From Opitutaceae bacterium (lineage in GTDB: Bacteria > Verrucomicrobiota > Verrucomicrobiia > Opitutales > Opitutaceae): a DNA stretch of 64,000 bases. The first letter of the stretch is position 1. Each line of letters opens with the position of its first letter. Below the pieces are notes generated by a model. It ran no database searches. It saw nothing but the letters and a program-made list of their open reading frames with translations, and was not told the origin of the DNA. The position numbers were made by a program, and so were the translations under genes. Location of the stretch: the NCBI GenBank assembly GCA_041395105.1, contig JAWLBB010000001.1, forward strand, positions 930,001-994,000, read 5' to 3'. Below, piece after piece: positions 46,487 through 55,977 of this stretch.

Positions 46487-47224
46487 TCAGGAAACCAGGG
46501 TTCCGATGTCTTCTCCGGTGACGGCCCGGCGGATGGAGTGCTCGCCCTTCAAATCAAAGACGAGGATGGGAATGGCATTGTCGAGACAGAGTGAAAAGGC
46601 GGTTGAGTCGAGAATGTTGAGGCGCTGCTTGAGCGCATCGATGAAGGAGAGTTTGTCGTAGCGGACGGCGTCCGGGAACTTGACTGGATCACGGTCGTAA
46701 ACCCCATCGACTTTGGTCGCCTTCATCAGGATCTGCGCGCCGATTTCGCTGGCCCGCAGTGCGGCCGCGGTGTCGGTGGAGAAGTAGGGGTTCCCGGTGC
46801 CGGCGACAAAAATGACGACGCGGCCCTTCTCCAGATGTCGGACCGCGCGGCGCAGGATGAAGGGTTCCGCCACCTGGTCCATGGGGATGGAGCTTTGGAC
46901 ACGGGTCAGGACGCCCATTTTCTCAAGGCATTCCATGAAGGCGAGTCCGTTGATGACGGTGGCCAGCATGCCCATGTAATCGCCGGTCGTCCGGTCGACG
47001 CCTCGTTTTTCCCCGCTGATTCCGCGGAAGATATTGCCGCCCCCGATGACGATGCCCACCTGAACCCCGAGCTCGTGGATCTCCTTGATCTGATGGCAGA
47101 TCTGTTCGAGGGTGGTCCAGTCGATCGGATCGCCGTTCTCGCTGTTGCGGAGGACCTCGCCGCTGAGCTTGAGGATGATGCGTTTGTAGCTGATCTGGGC
47201 GGGCGCTTCCGGTGTCGACTCCAT
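46487..47224 (-). CDS. pyrH: UMP kinase
   Basis: Hexameric bacterial UMP kinase of 245 residues, making UDP from UMP. Marks: KRIILKLSGEVL, GIVIGGGNIFRG, TGDYMGMLATVINGLA, FVAGTGNPYFSTDTAAALRA and MKATKVDGVYD. It is followed by frr; the tsf and rpsB genes often found upstream are replaced here by tRNA-Gln. Confidence 0.98.
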   Translation of the reverse strand: MESTPEAPAQISYKRIILKLSGEVLRNSENGDPIDWTTLEQICHQIKEIHELGVQVGIVIGGGNIFRGISGEKRGVDRTTGDYMGMLATVINGLAFMECLEKMGVLTRVQSSIPMDQVAEPFILRRAVRHLEKGRVVIFVAGTGNPYFSTDTAAALRASEIGAQILMKATKVDGVYDRDPVKFPDAVRYDKLSFIDALKQRLNILDSTAFSLCLDNAIPILVFDLKGEHSIRRAVTGEDIGTLVS

Positions 47225-47307
47225 CAGGGCTTCTTAAGCCAGCTGCGCGGCGGATCGTCAACGATTCGTTTGTCCCCGGGGGCAAAGGCCGGTCGGACCT
47301 GGAGGAG

Positions 47308-47381
47308 TGGTTGCCCGACTAGGGTTCGAACCTAGACTAAAAGAATCAAAATCTCTTGTGCTTCCATTACACTATCGGGCA
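47308..47381 (-). tRNA. tRNA-Gln (anticodon TTG)
   Basis: On the minus strand the acceptor stem TGCCCGA pairs with TCGGGCA, followed by A and an encoded CCA (47310-47308). The anticodon arm AGAGA-TTTTGAT-TCTTT gives TTG for glutamine. The T arm has GGTTCGAACC. It lies just upstream of pyrH. Confidence 0.96.
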
Positions 47382-47615
47382 GCTCAAATCCAACGTGCGA
47401 GCTCGCATCCTTTCGTCAAGGTCTGAAATACGACGGGATGAAGCCGAGCCGGTGCCCCGATCATACGGAATGATTGGAGAGGGGCGGGGCGCTCCCTTGG
47501 GCCTCCCTGTTTATTTTCACCCGGTTTTCATCCGATCGGGGATTGCTGTTTTGGCATGATGTGACGAGGCTGGCGGAGTGGCTGAGAACGATAGTCGGGC
47601 GGGGAGGGTGTCGAG

Positions 47616-48293
47616 ATGAGCGGTGCCGAGGCAGCGGCGGCGCGCAACGCGTTCAGCTCGGTTCTCATTGTTGAGGACTATCCGCTGGTTCGCGAAGGGA
47701 TCGTGGCGCTCCTCAACCAGGGGCGCGGGTATGTGGTTTGCGGCGAGGCCGACGATGCCGAGTCCGCCCTCCGGATGGTGGAGGAACATCGTCCGGATAT
47801 TGTCTGCCTCGATCTCCGCCTGGGTGATGTCGACGGATTCGACCTGATTCGGCAGATGCGGGCGATTCACCCCTCCAGCCGCATTCTGGTCATTTCTATG
47901 TATGGCGAGGACATGTATGCAGAGCGTTCCTTGGCGGCGGGTGCGGTCGGCTACATCATGAAGTCGGAGCCGCCCGAGCGGATTCTCGAGGCCCTGGACG
48001 AAATCAGGAAGGGTCGTGTTTTTGTCAGTCGGCGGATTTCGTCGCAGGTCCTGAACCGGATCAAGAATCCGGGTCGCGATCCGGTTCGAGGAATCAAGGT
48101 CCTGACCGACCGGGAACTGCAGATTTTTCAGCTGATCGGATTGGGCTACCAGACGCGCCAGATCGCCCAGCGTCTGGGCATCGGGGTGAAGACGGTCGAA
48201 ACCCACCGGGAAAACATCAAGACGAAGCTGGGTCTGGATCACGCGGTGGCCCTGGTTCGGGAAGCGACTGTCTGGGTGCGCCAGCGGCAATAA
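47616..48293 (+). CDS. NarL/FixJ-type response regulator
   Basis: Protein of 225 residues. The receiver has an acidic residue pair at LIVEDYP, phospho-acceptor Asp66 (IVCLDLRLGDVDG) and Lys at GYIMKSEPPE. The C-terminal LuxR-type HTH is LTDRELQIFQLIGLGYQTRQ with IAQRLGIGVKTVETHREN. It is followed after 88 bp by two hybrid kinases in the same direction, each with a receiver and Hpt domain, so it is the likely output of a phosphorelay. Target genes are unknown. Confidence 0.95.
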   Translation: MSGAEAAAARNAFSSVLIVEDYPLVREGIVALLNQGRGYVVCGEADDAESALRMVEEHRPDIVCLDLRLGDVDGFDLIRQMRAIHPSSRILVISMYGEDMYAERSLAAGAVGYIMKSEPPERILEALDEIRKGRVFVSRRISSQVLNRIKNPGRDPVRGIKVLTDRELQIFQLIGLGYQTRQIAQRLGIGVKTVETHRENIKTKLGLDHAVALVREATVWVRQRQ

Positions 48294-48381
48294 TCGCTGC
48301 CCGGCCCGGAGGCTCTTTTGCCATTGCTGGCCGGATCCATTCCGGTTGGAATGCGGGACTTCCATTGGAAGAGATGCCCCC

Positions 48382-51288
48382 ATGCTGACCACGCCGCTTG
48401 AGATCGAGACAGGCATCCTGGCGGGTATCCGTCAGGATTACCTGCTGTTTCTTGCAGTGATCGGGTCGGTGCATTTCGTGCTGATGGCGATCGGCACGAC
48501 CTTCAGCAGTTGGGGGGAGAACACGGGGCGGCGCCTCTTCCTTGGTCTGGCGGTGGCCGGTTCCTGTCTCGCCCTGATGGTGTTTGTCCAGCTGACCGCC
48601 TTTGTCTGGATTCTCGATTCACCCGCACTTACCCTGGCCTGTGACCTGCTGCGCTTTCTTGCGGCAGCGGGTTTGCTCTGGTCGGGGTGCGCCCTTTCGC
48701 CCCGCTTCACCTGGGGCTGCGCGGCGGGGGCCCTTGCTGCGATCGGATTGCTGGCGGCGGGCCTGGCGGCGGTTTTCGGTCTGTATGGAGTGGCCCTGGC
48801 CACGGGTATCGGGATTTTTGGCGCATCTGTAGGGCTGGTCGTTCATATCCTCCGTTTTCAGACAGGGGGGAGACTCCCCGCCGGGACTGTCCTGCCCCTG
48901 TGCATCGCGACCGGTATGTTTGCTCTGGTCGGGTTTGATGTCCTCTTTCGAGAACAGACTTCATGGGCGGTCGTCAACCCCTGGCTGATCGTTCCGGCCA
49001 TAGCCCCTTGGGCGGCCGGAATGGCTCTCTGGATATTCAATGACGGGGTTCGGCCGATTGCCCGCCTGCGTGAGATCCCGATTCCGCGCCGACTCTTTTC
49101 CCTCTGGTTTTTCTCGGCGGTCCAGGCGCTCATCCTGCTGTTTGGATGGGGGGCCACCGAGATCCTGAGCCGGCCGGCGCTCCGTCATTCGCTCCAGCAT
49201 CTGGATCTTCATGTCCGGGCGTCGGCCTCCGCGATCAATCCGAACGTTCTCGGAGCCTTTCTTGAGCGCGGAGTGGGGCATGATCCGAGGACGGCTGAAT
49301 CGCTTCAACGATCCCTGGATTCCATCCGTGATCAGAACGCTGGAGTGGAGGCGGCCTATCTCTGGCGGATGGAATCGAATGGCCGGGCGGTGGCCCGGAA
49401 ATCGCAGGGGGAGGACCATGAATCTCTTGACCTCCCGAAAAGCCCGACGGCAACCGAACTGAAGGGGATACTCGATCAGGTCCCGTTTGTGGTCATGACC
49501 CGGATCGCGGGAGGCGGTGAGCGCTTTATCGCGAGCGCGCCGATCTTCTCGCAATTTCCGGACCGGGTGGTCGGATGGATCAGTCTGTTGGTGAATCCCG
49601 ACGATTTCGTGAAGATGATTGCGGCCTCCCGGGCCGGATTGACGGCGGTCGTCGGATTGATCTCGCTGTTGGGTACGGGCGTCTTCGCGCTTTTCGTGCG
49701 CGGCCAGATCGAGAATGATCTGAGGATTGGAATCGAGAAGGCGGAAGTGGCCGACCGGGCCAAGTCCGAGTTTCTCGCCATCATGAGTCATGAGATCCGG
49801 ACGCCGCTGCAGAGCGTCCTCGGCTATACCGACCTGGTCATCGATACGCCCCTCGATGATTCCCAAAGACACCAGATTCAGCTGATTCGAAGCCAGGGCC
49901 GCACCCTGATGCGAATCGTCCAGGATATCCTGGATTTCAGTGCGATGAGGCGGGGAAGTTTTTCCCTTCAGCTGAAAACGGTTCTGCTCAGGAAACTGGT
50001 CGAGGAGGTGGTGGGCACGGTCAGTCCCATGGCCGACCGCAAAGGCCTCCGGTTTGATTTCTCGATCGCGGATGATCTGCCTGCCCAGGTGCTGTCGGAC
50101 GGTGTCCGCCTCAGGCAGGTTCTCTACAACATCATCAGCAACGCGATCAAATACACTCCACGTGGGCGGGTGACGTTCGATGTGCGTCCGGATCCCTTGG
50201 AGGCGGCATCGGCGGAGAGGTCCGAAGGTCGGGTTGTTGTCCTGTTTCGCGTGACGGATACGGGCCTCGGTATTCCGGACCACGTCAAGGGTCGTCTCTT
50301 TGAGGCGTTCTTTCGAGCGGGTTCCAATTTCGCCGAAGACGAAGGTGGAGCGGGCCTTGGCCTGGCGATTGTCCGGCGTTTGTGCGAATTGATGGAGGCA
50401 TCGATTTCCGTCGAGAGCGAGGTCGGGAAAGGAACGACCGTCGAAATCCATGCGCCCTTTGAAGTGACCCTGGCGGATACGTCTGCCATGGAATCGATAA
50501 TTCCGCCCCTGGATGGGGAAGAAGGGATGGCGCCGCCCGTTTTGGCCTGGGAACTGCCGATGTCCATCCTGTTGGTCGAGGACAACACCTTCATTCAGGG
50601 TCTTTTCGCGGAATACCTGAGGAAGATCGGTTACCAGGCCGATATTGCGGACAACGGTCGGGACGCGGTCGCCGCCTGCCTCCAGACCCAGTATGATCTG
50701 ATCCTGATGGATCTGAAGCTGCCGGAGATGTCGGGGCCGGAGGCGGTCAGGGAAATCCGGCGGATTTCCGGGGACGGCGAGCATCCCTGGATTATCGGTT
50801 TGTCCGCGAGTACCCGGGACGAGGACATCAATGAAGCCATGAATGCCGGGATGAACGATTTTCTGGCCAAGCCGATTGATCTGCGAGGGCTGGTCGAGAC
50901 GATCCTCTTCAGCCCCCTCGGCAGAGGAATCGCGGAAGAGCGGGATTTCCTATCCCGGAACCCGGTGCTGGATGAGTCGGTGGACGATTGGACGACGGTC
51001 GCGGGTGCGCCGAATCGTGAGCGTGCGTTTACCCTGTTTGTCCTGGAGACACCGGCTCTGCTGGAGGAAATGCGGCAAGCCCATGCGGCCGGTGACCTCG
51101 CCAAGGTTCGAAATCGTGCACACTACATCAAGAACAGCGGCCTCTACCTGAAGGAAAGGGTTCTGACGGACCTTTGTGAGGCCATCTGTGCGGATGCTGA
51201 CAGTGACCGCAGCCGTGAGGTCGGCATTGGATTGGATGCGCTGGAAGAACTGGTGGTGGCCATGATCACGGCCGAAGCCATGGGTTAG
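48382..51288 (+). CDS. Polytopic hybrid histidine kinase with receiver and Hpt domains (paralogue 1)
   Basis: Sensor kinase of 968 residues. ATG 48382 begins MLTTPLEIETG. About seven to eight helices fill residues 15-260; an extracytoplasmic segment (about 270-425) follows, then another helix. HisKA has phospho-acceptor His470 in MSHEIRTPLQS; HATPase motifs are NIISNAIKYTP, DTGLGIP and GGAGLGLAIV. A receiver (LLVEDNTFIQGLF, Asp777 in LILMDLKLPEMSG, Lys in DFLAKPID) and a C-terminal Hpt with His914 (RAHYIKNSG) complete a His-Asp-His relay. The signal is unknown. The LuxR-type regulator just upstream is the probable partner. Confidence 0.94.
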   Translation: MLTTPLEIETGILAGIRQDYLLFLAVIGSVHFVLMAIGTTFSSWGENTGRRLFLGLAVAGSCLALMVFVQLTAFVWILDSPALTLACDLLRFLAAAGLLWSGCALSPRFTWGCAAGALAAIGLLAAGLAAVFGLYGVALATGIGIFGASVGLVVHILRFQTGGRLPAGTVLPLCIATGMFALVGFDVLFREQTSWAVVNPWLIVPAIAPWAAGMALWIFNDGVRPIARLREIPIPRRLFSLWFFSAVQALILLFGWGATEILSRPALRHSLQHLDLHVRASASAINPNVLGAFLERGVGHDPRTAESLQRSLDSIRDQNAGVEAAYLWRMESNGRAVARKSQGEDHESLDLPKSPTATELKGILDQVPFVVMTRIAGGGERFIASAPIFSQFPDRVVGWISLLVNPDDFVKMIAASRAGLTAVVGLISLLGTGVFALFVRGQIENDLRIGIEKAEVADRAKSEFLAIMSHEIRTPLQSVLGYTDLVIDTPLDDSQRHQIQLIRSQGRTLMRIVQDILDFSAMRRGSFSLQLKTVLLRKLVEEVVGTVSPMADRKGLRFDFSIADDLPAQVLSDGVRLRQVLYNIISNAIKYTPRGRVTFDVRPDPLEAASAERSEGRVVVLFRVTDTGLGIPDHVKGRLFEAFFRAGSNFAEDEGGAGLGLAIVRRLCELMEASISVESEVGKGTTVEIHAPFEVTLADTSAMESIIPPLDGEEGMAPPVLAWELPMSILLVEDNTFIQGLFAEYLRKIGYQADIADNGRDAVAACLQTQYDLILMDLKLPEMSGPEAVREIRRISGDGEHPWIIGLSASTRDEDINEAMNAGMNDFLAKPIDLRGLVETILFSPLGRGIAEERDFLSRNPVLDESVDDWTTVAGAPNRERAFTLFVLETPALLEEMRQAHAAGDLAKVRNRAHYIKNSGLYLKERVLTDLCEAICADADSDRSREVGIGLDALEELVVAMITAEAMG

Positions 51289-51433
51289 GCGCCCGGGTGC
51301 CTCACCCGCAGGACGACCGGCCCAGACAAATCATCGACATCGGCAGGGGGTTCGGTCTATTCGTATCGGGGAGTGGAAGGGCGGGAGTTCTTCCCGGAAT
51401 GAGAGTTGCAATGAGAGTTACCCGAATTCGCGA

Positions 51434-54397
51434 GTGGAAGCTTACAATCTAGACGATCTCAGTTGGGCTCTGCAGCAGGACTATATCCTCTTCCTGTCGG
51501 TGCTGGGCTGGATGCTTGGAGGACTCGTCGCCTGGGGCAATGCGACGTCGGATGATGCTTCTCCGGAGATGCCCTGGCGGCTCCTCGCCATCTTCTGCAT
51601 GACGCGTGCTTTTGATGGCATATTGGGGATTGCTCTGCTTTTCGGGTCGAGTGGCTGGTTCGAACTGGCCAAACAATTCTTCCTCGTTCTGGGTTACACC
51701 ACGCTCTTTGAGCTGGCCCGGACGATCTTCAACGCTGTCCATCATCGAAGGGTCCCGGTCTTCACCTCGGTCACCTTTGGGCTCGCGTTTCTGGCCGGAG
51801 TCTATGCCGCCGGCCAGGCTGCAGTGTTTGTTTTTGCCGGGTTTGGAACGGCGGCGGGAGTCTGGGCCGGGTTCAGTTTCTTCGGTCGCCGCCGCAGCAG
51901 TACGCGGGTGCTGGGTTGGACGGCGATTGTCCTCTTCCTCCTGGGTCCGTCCGAATTGCTGTCGGAGGCGGGTCTCCAGGTGTTTTTCCAGCTTCCGATC
52001 AACGACAGCCCGATCAGTTTCCTGGGTTTGCCGAGCGCGGTTCTGGGCAACCTCCTGGCGTGGATCATGGCTCTGGGACTGTGGATGGGAGTGGTTCTGG
52101 CACGGCGCTATGTGTCGAAACCCCTGACCGGATTCGCCCTGACCTCGGTCGCCCTCTGGCTCTTTCCGACGGCCCTGATCGTGATCCTGCTCGGCGGCTA
52201 TTACCTCCTGAACTGGAATGCGGAGCGCGTTCAGCGGTCGGTGCAGACTTTTTATCTTTACCGGGTCCAGACCGCCGCTCTCTCCATCAATCCGGAGGAC
52301 GTTTCCGAGCTGACGTTCACCGAATCCGATCGGGAATCCGATGTTTACCATCGGCTCCAGCGCCAGCTTGCCGCGATTCGCGATGTCAGTGAGGATGTCC
52401 GCTTCGTCTATCTCTGGACGGTCCGCGAGGGCATGCTGGTCTACCCGGTCGACAGTGGAGATGGTGGGGCCCGTCCGGAAAGCCGGTCGGCCTTTGTCCG
52501 GCGACGGGCGAGCGTCAACGACGAAGAAGCCTATCTCAGGGACTACTCTTATTTCATGGGTCCGTTCCAGGATCGGATCGGCACGCTGGTGGTCGCCAAC
52601 GGCCCCATCCCGCATGTCGACGGTAGCGGAACCCTCTGCTGGCTGGGCATGGATATCAATGCCGACAACTGGTTCTCTTCCTATGCCAATGCCCGGGTTC
52701 AGACCATTGCGATTGTCGGACTCTTCTCGGCCCTGGTGGTCTTCTTCCTGGCCTACCAGATGTTGCGTGAGTCGGAGGGCGATCTGGTGGTGGCGAAGGA
52801 GCGGGCGGAAGCGGCGGACCGGGCCAAGAGCGAGTTTGTGGCGGTCATGAGTCATGAGATCCGCACACCGCTTCAGAGTGTTCTCGGGTATGCCGAATTG
52901 CTCGCGCGGAGCCAATTGACGCCCTCGGAGACCGGTTATCTCGACGCGATCCGTTCCCAGGGCCGGACGCTCCTGAGGATCGTCCAGGATATTCTCGATT
53001 TCAGTGCGCTGCGCAAAACCAGCTACACCCTGAAAAGTGAACCGGTCCACCTGCGCAAGATCATCGAACTGACCTTCAATACGGCCCGGCCGTTGGCCGA
53101 CAAGAAGGGACTCGACTACCGTCTGGATATCCATCCATCGGTTCCGGCCGTGGTCGACGGAGACGGAGTAAGGCTGCAGCAAATCCTGCTCAATCTTCTC
53201 GGAAATGCGGTCAAGTTCACGCCTTCGGGCAGCATCACGCTCGACGTCACCCAGCTCACGGTCAACCGGACGGTGAAGCCCGCGATAGCGATGATCGAGA
53301 TGAGGGTGACGGATACCGGGATCGGAATCCGTCGCGAGGACAAGCTCCGGATGTTTGAGCCCTTCACCCAGTTGGGATTGTCCCAGCACGTGCCGCGCGA
53401 AGGAGCCGGCCTTGGCCTGGCCATCGTCAAGCGGCTCTGTGAGCTGATGGGAGGATCGATTGATCTTGAGAGCGAGCCGGGCGCGGGGTCCCGTTTCCGG
53501 ATCGTGATTCCGATGCCGGTCATTGCGGAGGAGGCCGACCCATCCGGGCGCGGTGGGTCGACCCTCCCCGTCGAAATGGACGAGGCGACCGTCAATCTCG
53601 CGGCCATGGTGCCCTTGCGGATCCTCGTGGCGGATGACAATCCTTTCATCCGCAACCTCCTGGTCGAATACCTGAAGCAACTGGGGTATTCGCCGCTTGC
53701 CCTGTCGACGGGCGGTGAAGCGGTGCGCAACTGGAAAGGACACGATCTCCTGATACTCGATCTGAGAATGCCGGAGATGGATGGCGTGGAGGCGACGGCG
53801 CGGATTCGTGCGGAGTCCGGTGATCGTGAACGGCCGTGGATAATCGGCGTTTCGGCCACGCTCCAGGAGCCGGAGATCGAGAAGGCGATGGAGGCGGGGA
53901 TGAATGATTTCCTGGGCAAACCCTTCTTTGTCTCAAGCCTGCAGGAAGCGATCCAGGCAAGCCCGGTCTTCAATCCGGATGCCGGATCCAGTAGAAAATA
54001 CGATCCGAATGATGCCGGTGACGAACCGGTTAAGCCCGGGGATCCGTTGGGAGATGAGGATGAGCCGCCGCCGGCATCCTCGTGGCAGCCGCCGGCAAAC
54101 AACGGGGGCATCTACTCGTTCGGGGTCCTTGACCCGGCCTTGGTGCAACAGGCGGTAGACGAGATTCCGACTTTGTTTGACGAGATGAAGGAGGGCCTGG
54201 AGGCGAACGATCTGGAAAGGGTCCGGGATCGGGCCCATTACCTGAAGAACACCATCTTTGCCCTGAAGATGGACGAATTGTTCGAACCCTGTCGGCAGGT
54301 TCATGATCTGGCCGGTGCCGGCCGCGTGAACGAAGCGGGCAAGGCGCTCGGCCTGCTGCGGGCGACCTTCGAGGAATGGAAGACGAAGCAGGGATAG
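51434..54397 (+). CDS. Polytopic hybrid histidine kinase with receiver and Hpt domains (paralogue 2)
   Basis: Sensor kinase of 987 residues with the same layout as its neighbour: an N-terminal QQDYILFLSVLGW helix matching RQDYLLFLAVIGS of paralogue 1, about eight helices, an extracytoplasmic segment (about 265-425), one helix, HisKA His474 (MSHEIRTPLQS), HATPase (LLGNAVKFTP, GAGLGLAIV), receiver Asp776 (LLILDLRMPEMDG) and Hpt His935 (RAHYLKNTIF). The linker before Hpt is longer and Pro/Asp-rich. The start is GTG 51434; no clear SD is visible. It arose by duplication with paralogue 1, and the diverged periplasmic segments suggest different signals feeding one regulator. Confidence 0.93.
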   Translation: MEAYNLDDLSWALQQDYILFLSVLGWMLGGLVAWGNATSDDASPEMPWRLLAIFCMTRAFDGILGIALLFGSSGWFELAKQFFLVLGYTTLFELARTIFNAVHHRRVPVFTSVTFGLAFLAGVYAAGQAAVFVFAGFGTAAGVWAGFSFFGRRRSSTRVLGWTAIVLFLLGPSELLSEAGLQVFFQLPINDSPISFLGLPSAVLGNLLAWIMALGLWMGVVLARRYVSKPLTGFALTSVALWLFPTALIVILLGGYYLLNWNAERVQRSVQTFYLYRVQTAALSINPEDVSELTFTESDRESDVYHRLQRQLAAIRDVSEDVRFVYLWTVREGMLVYPVDSGDGGARPESRSAFVRRRASVNDEEAYLRDYSYFMGPFQDRIGTLVVANGPIPHVDGSGTLCWLGMDINADNWFSSYANARVQTIAIVGLFSALVVFFLAYQMLRESEGDLVVAKERAEAADRAKSEFVAVMSHEIRTPLQSVLGYAELLARSQLTPSETGYLDAIRSQGRTLLRIVQDILDFSALRKTSYTLKSEPVHLRKIIELTFNTARPLADKKGLDYRLDIHPSVPAVVDGDGVRLQQILLNLLGNAVKFTPSGSITLDVTQLTVNRTVKPAIAMIEMRVTDTGIGIRREDKLRMFEPFTQLGLSQHVPREGAGLGLAIVKRLCELMGGSIDLESEPGAGSRFRIVIPMPVIAEEADPSGRGGSTLPVEMDEATVNLAAMVPLRILVADDNPFIRNLLVEYLKQLGYSPLALSTGGEAVRNWKGHDLLILDLRMPEMDGVEATARIRAESGDRERPWIIGVSATLQEPEIEKAMEAGMNDFLGKPFFVSSLQEAIQASPVFNPDAGSSRKYDPNDAGDEPVKPGDPLGDEDEPPPASSWQPPANNGGIYSFGVLDPALVQQAVDEIPTLFDEMKEGLEANDLERVRDRAHYLKNTIFALKMDELFEPCRQVHDLAGAGRVNEAGKALGLLRATFEEWKTKQG

Positions 54398-54403
54398 CCC
54401 GGA

Positions 54404-55675
54404 TCAGAGCCGGAATCCCTCGATCAGGCCGGCCATCGATTCGGGGAAATTGCCCTTGATGTAGACGCCGTCGTCACGTGTATCCTGATTGGTGATACCA
54501 CCGACTTCATGGATGCGCGAGATCACGTCGTACCGGTCGTGGGGAATGAGCAGTTCGTAGATGGAGGCTTTCTCGTTGAGCAGGTCGGCGATCCGGTTGA
54601 TCAGGATGTCGAGACCTTTCCCGGTGACCGCGCTGACGCAGATGGCGTCCGGGTGGTGGGAGCGGATGGCGTCGAGGTCGGCCGGCTCGCAGAGGTCGAT
54701 CTTGTTGAGCACGGTGATGGTGCGTTTCTGATCGGCATCGATCTCGGCCAGCACCCGCCGGGTGGTGGCGGCATGCTTGTCCATGTCGGGGCTGGTCACG
54801 TCCATGACGTGGATGAGGAAATCGGCAACCACGACTTCCTCAAGGGTGGCCTTGAACGCCTCGACCAGGCGGTGGGGCAGGCGTCGGATGAATCCTACCG
54901 TATCGGTCAGGAGGACGGACTGGCTGCCGGGCAGATCGAGCTGGCGGGTCGTCGGGTCAAGGGTGGCGAAGAGCTTGTTCTCCGCCTGGACACTGGCACC
55001 GGTCAGCGCGTTCAGCAGCGATGATTTCCCGGCATTGGTGTAGCCGACGATCGATCCGGTCGGCACCGGGATCCGGACCCGGCGTTTTCGCTGGGTCTGC
55101 CGATGCTGAACGACCTCCTTCAGTTCCTTGCGCAGATGGGTGATGCGGTTGTTGACCAGGCGTCGGTCGGACTCCAGCTGAGTTTCGCCCTGGCCGCGTG
55201 CTCCGGTGCCGCCGCCGCGTTGGCGGCTGAGGTGGGTCCAGGCACGGGTCAGGCGGGGCAGGGAATACTCCATCCGGGCAAGGGCCACCTGGAGGATGGC
55301 TTCCCGCGTATGGGCCCGGCTGGCGAAGATATCGAGGATGACCTCCTGGCGGTCGATCACGCACATCTTCGATTCAGCTTCCCAATTGCGTTGCTGGACC
55401 GGGCTGAGATCCTCGTCAAAAACCAGGACGTCGGCCTCGACCGCGCGGGCCTGTTCGAGGATGCTCTCGGCTTTGCCGCTTCCGACGTAGAGGGCGGGAT
55501 TGGGGGAGCGCAGATTGACCAGCGTGTTGCCGACAACGGCGATATCGAGGTTTTCGACCAGGTCCCTTAGTTCATCGAGGAGATCGGCGGATTCCTTCAC
55601 CGACATCTTCTGGTGGTGGATTCCCACCAGAAAGGCTCGAGTTGCTTTTTTTTGTATTTCCTGGGCGCTGATCAT
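54404..55675 (-). CDS. hflX: GTPase HflX
   Basis: Ribosome-associated GTPase of 423 residues that can split stalled ribosomes. The N-terminal nucleotide-binding region (PALYVGSGKAESI, DEDLSPVQQRNWE) and the glycine-rich linker (RQRGGGTGARGQGETQLE) are typical. G motifs: GYTNAGKSSLLNAL (G1), a following DPTTRQ (G2 region), LTDTVGFIRRLPHRLVEAFK (G3) and LNKIDL (G4). It converges with the second kinase gene, their stops 6 bp apart. Confidence 0.96.
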   Translation of the reverse strand: MISAQEIQKKATRAFLVGIHHQKMSVKESADLLDELRDLVENLDIAVVGNTLVNLRSPNPALYVGSGKAESILEQARAVEADVLVFDEDLSPVQQRNWEAESKMCVIDRQEVILDIFASRAHTREAILQVALARMEYSLPRLTRAWTHLSRQRGGGTGARGQGETQLESDRRLVNNRITHLRKELKEVVQHRQTQRKRRVRIPVPTGSIVGYTNAGKSSLLNALTGASVQAENKLFATLDPTTRQLDLPGSQSVLLTDTVGFIRRLPHRLVEAFKATLEEVVVADFLIHVMDVTSPDMDKHAATTRRVLAEIDADQKRTITVLNKIDLCEPADLDAIRSHHPDAICVSAVTGKGLDILINRIADLLNEKASIYELLIPHDRYDVISRIHEVGGITNQDTRDDGVYIKGNFPESMAGLIEGFRL

Positions 55676-55924
55676 TCAGTGGTTCATTTCCCGACGCCAC
55701 AATCTCAGGCCGGAGCCTATGCGAGTCAAGGGGCAGGGCGGGGGTTGAAGAAGAGGTCGGAAATCAGGTCAGGGCGGGACACCGGGATTTGGGGAGAGGA
55801 CGGTGGACGGATTCTTCGAGGAAGAGGACAGGAAGAATAGAAGAAGGGAAGGTTGAGAAAGAGGGCGGTCTCCGGCGCGGATCGGAAGGCAGGGTCGGCG
55901 CTTGAGCGGTGCGAACTGCAGAAG
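55676..55924. other. Intergenic region, purine-rich, no gene seen
   Basis: The gap between ppdK and hflX is rich in AGG/GGAAG runs on the plus strand (for example GAAGAGGTCGGAAATCAGG), similar to purine-rich stretches at 24.35 and 37.3 kb. No coding or RNA feature is visible. Confidence 0.45.
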
Positions 55925-55954
55925 AAGGCCCGCTCCGGTCAGGGAGCGGGCCTT
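55925..55954 (-). terminator. Terminator-like hairpin after ppdK
   Basis: Perfect 12-bp inverted repeat (AAGGCCCGCTCC at 55925-55936 with GGAGCGGGCCTT at 55943-55954) and a 6-nt loop, 23 bp beyond the ppdK stop. On the minus strand it is followed by CTTCTTCTGC, a weak T-rich tail. Confidence 0.75.
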
Positions 55955-55977
55955 TGAGAGAAACGACTTGGGAGACC

